Source of the DNA: Prevotellaceae bacterium UBA1787
Lineage (GTDB): Bacteria; Bacteroidota; Bacteroidia; Bacteroidales; Bacteroidaceae
Reading direction: 5' to 3'
NCBI GenBank assembly: GCA_002315195.1
Contig: DCGD01000024.1
Location: forward strand, 1-6,121
Length of the DNA stretch: 6,121 nt
Position numbers and translations under genes: made by a program. How positions within the stretch are numbered: the first letter of the stretch is position 1; every line of letters starts with the position of its first letter. The notes beneath the pieces are model-generated. The model made no database searches. It saw only the letters and a list, made by a program, of their open reading frames with translations, and had not been told where the DNA came from. Positions 4,650-6,121 of the stretch are shown one piece after another.

Positions 4650-6121
4650 ATGAGTGTACAGCAAGACAAAATCAAAAAACTTGTAGAGCTTCGTGAAAAA
4701 GCCCGTCAGGGTGGTGGCGAAAAGGCTATACAAAAACAACACGACAAAGGTAAGTTTACTGCTCGTGAACGCATTGCCCTTTTATTGGATGAGGGCAGCT
4801 TCGAAGAGATGGACATGTTCGTAGAACATCGTTGTACGAATTTTGGCATGGAGAAGAAGCACTATCTTGGGGATGGTGTTGTTACAGGTTGTGGAACCAT
4901 TGGCGGTCGTTTGGTGTATGTATTCGCTCAGGATTTCACGGTAAGCGCAGGTTCTCTGTCCGAAATGCTTGCAAGCAAGATATGCAAGGTCATGGACATC
5001 GCGATGAAGGTGGGAGCGCCCGTCATTGGTTTGAACGATTCAGGTGGTGCACGCCTGCAGGAAGGCATCAACGCCTTGGCAGGATATTCTGAAATTTTCC
5101 AGCGCAACATCATGGCTTCCGGTGTCATTCCACAAATCAGCGCCATCATGGGTCCTTGCGCCGGCGGTGCGGTTTACAGCCCGGCATTGACCGATTTCAC
5201 CTTGATGATGGAAAACACCTCCTACATGTTCCTTACGGGTCCGGCCGTTGTCAAGACCGTCTTGGGAGAAGTCGTTACACAGGAGCAACTCGGCGGTGCC
5301 AGCGTACATTCTACTAAATCCGGTGTCACCCATTTCACGGCCGCCACAGAGGAGGAAGCCATCGAGATGATCAAGAAACTGGTCAGCTACATTCCGCAGA
5401 ACAACATGGAGAAGACTCCTCGCACGGAATGTACCGACCCAATCAACCGCATGGAAGATTACCTGAACCAAATCATCCCGGAGAATCCCAATTCTCCATA
5501 CGATATGTATGAGGTCATTTCAGCCGTTGTTGACAATGGTGAATTCTTTGAGGTTCAGCCAAACTTCGCGAAGAACATCATCGTTGGTTTCGCGCGCTTC
5601 AATGGTCAGTCGGTCGGCATCGTGGCCAACCAGCCCAAGCAGATGGCGGGCGTGCTCGACTGCAACGCCAGCCGCAAGGCGGCGCGCTTCGTGCGTTTCT
5701 GCGACGCGTTCAACATTCCATTGGTGACGTTGGTTGACGTTCCGGGATTCTTGCCGGGCACCGGACAGGAATACAATGCCGTTATCCTTCACGGCGCGAA
5801 ATTGCTGTACGCTTTCGGTGAATGTACCGTTCCAAAGGTAACCGTCACATTGCGCAAGAGTTATGGTGGAAGCCACATCGTGATGAGTTGCAAGCAGCTG
5901 CGCGGTGACATGAACTATGCTTGGCCAAGCGCTGAAATCGCCGTGATGGGCGCGGCGGGCGCCGCTTCCGTATTGTATGCGAAAGACGCCAAGGCTTTGA
6001 AGGAAGCGGGAAAGGTAGAAGAAGCCAAGAAATTCCTCAAGGAGAAGGAGGACGAATACACCAACCTTTTCGCCAATCCTTACAACGCCGCCAAATACGG
6101 CTACATCGATGACGTCATCGA
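4650..6121 (+). CDS. mmdA: Methylmalonyl-CoA decarboxylase / acyl-CoA carboxylase carboxyltransferase subunit (3' end beyond window)
   Basis: The carboxyltransferase subunit moves a carboxyl group between a CoA thioester and biotin. In Bacteroidales this protein usually belongs to the sodium-pumping methylmalonyl-CoA decarboxylase, which makes propionyl-CoA in the succinate-to-propionate pathway. The 490 residues visible cover nearly the whole protein (relatives are about 510-520). The N-terminal crotonase-fold half has LTARER-like [11 protein letters not shown] (36-46), FAQDFTV (92-98), [11 protein letters not shown] (129-139) and the oxyanion-hole stretch [15 protein letters not shown] (168-182). 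The C-terminal half has [14 protein letters not shown] (362-375), [18 protein letters not shown] (402-419) and [16 protein letters not shown] just before the edge. An in-frame TAA at 4641-4643 leaves ATG 4650 as the first possible start. The biotin carrier, small membrane subunit and ion-pump beta subunit would be expected downstream, outside the window; the epimerase gene often found upstream is not here. A propionyl-CoA carboxylase role cannot be excluded. Confidence 0.93.
   Translation, partial: MSVQQDKIKKLVELREKARQGGGEKAIQKQHDKGKFTARERIALLLDEGSFEEMDMFVEHRCTNFGMEKKHYLGDGVVTGCGTIGGRLVYVFAQDFTVSAGSLSEMLASKICKVMDIAMKVGAPVIGLNDSGGARLQEGINALAGYSEIFQRNIMASGVIPQISAIMGPCAGGAVYSPALTDFTLMMENTSYMFLTGPAVVKTVLGEVVTQEQLGGASVHSTKSGVTHFTAATEEEAIEMIKKLVSYIPQNNMEKTPRTECTDPINRMEDYLNQIIPENPNSPYDMYEVISAVVDNGEFFEVQPNFAKNIIVGFARFNGQSVGIVANQPKQMAGVLDCNASRKAARFVRFCDAFNIPLVTLVDVPGFLPGTGQEYNAVILHGAKLLYAFGECTVPKVTVTLRKSYGGSHIVMSCKQLRGDMNYAWPSAEIAVMGAAGAASVLYAKDAKALKEAGKVEEAKKFLKEKEDEYTNLFANPYNAAKYGYIDDVI

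Overview
The window looks like part of a Bacteroidota chromosome, most likely Bacteroidales. Three gene starts (add, the DUF4838 gene, mmdA) have the Bacteroidota-type -7 hexamer TAnnTTTG shortly upstream and no clear Shine-Dalgarno sequence. The gene set also fits: a decarboxylase carboxyltransferase of the succinate-to-propionate pathway, an exported DUF4838 glycoside-hydrolase-like protein, and a lipoprotein-type signal on an enzyme that is normally cytoplasmic. Species cannot be assigned from the sequence alone.

Layout. (1) 1-443, minus strand: the C-terminal part of an IS4-type DDE transposase, truncated at its N-terminal side and running off the left edge. A -7-like motif lies just upstream of its first ATG. 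(2) 444-697: AT-rich spacer with a candidate promoter for the next gene. (3) 698-1813, plus: a complete adenosine deaminase with all zinc and catalytic residues, preceded by a lipoprotein signal peptide. (4) 1814-2042: spacer with a long imperfect palindrome and a promoter that fixes the next start. (5) 2043-3845, plus: an exported 600-residue DUF4838 protein, followed by a hairpin terminator. (6) 3846-4649: an 800-base non-coding region holding an AT palindrome, a palindrome-rich intergenic repeat, a candidate three-stem structured RNA ending in a strong intrinsic terminator, and the mmdA promoter and leader. (7) 4650-6121, plus: the carboxyltransferase (alpha) subunit of a methylmalonyl-CoA decarboxylase or acyl-CoA carboxylase, cut by the right edge about 25 residues before its expected end.

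How they fit together. The three full genes appear to be separate transcription units: each has its own candidate promoter, and the spacers are long or contain terminator-like hairpins. add and the DUF4838 gene both encode predicted envelope or secreted proteins, which suggests nucleoside and glycan scavenging outside the cytoplasm, but nothing in the sequence shows that they act together. mmdA is core energy metabolism. The least ordinary parts are the exported adenosine deaminase and the structured, gene-free stretch between 4056 and 4420.
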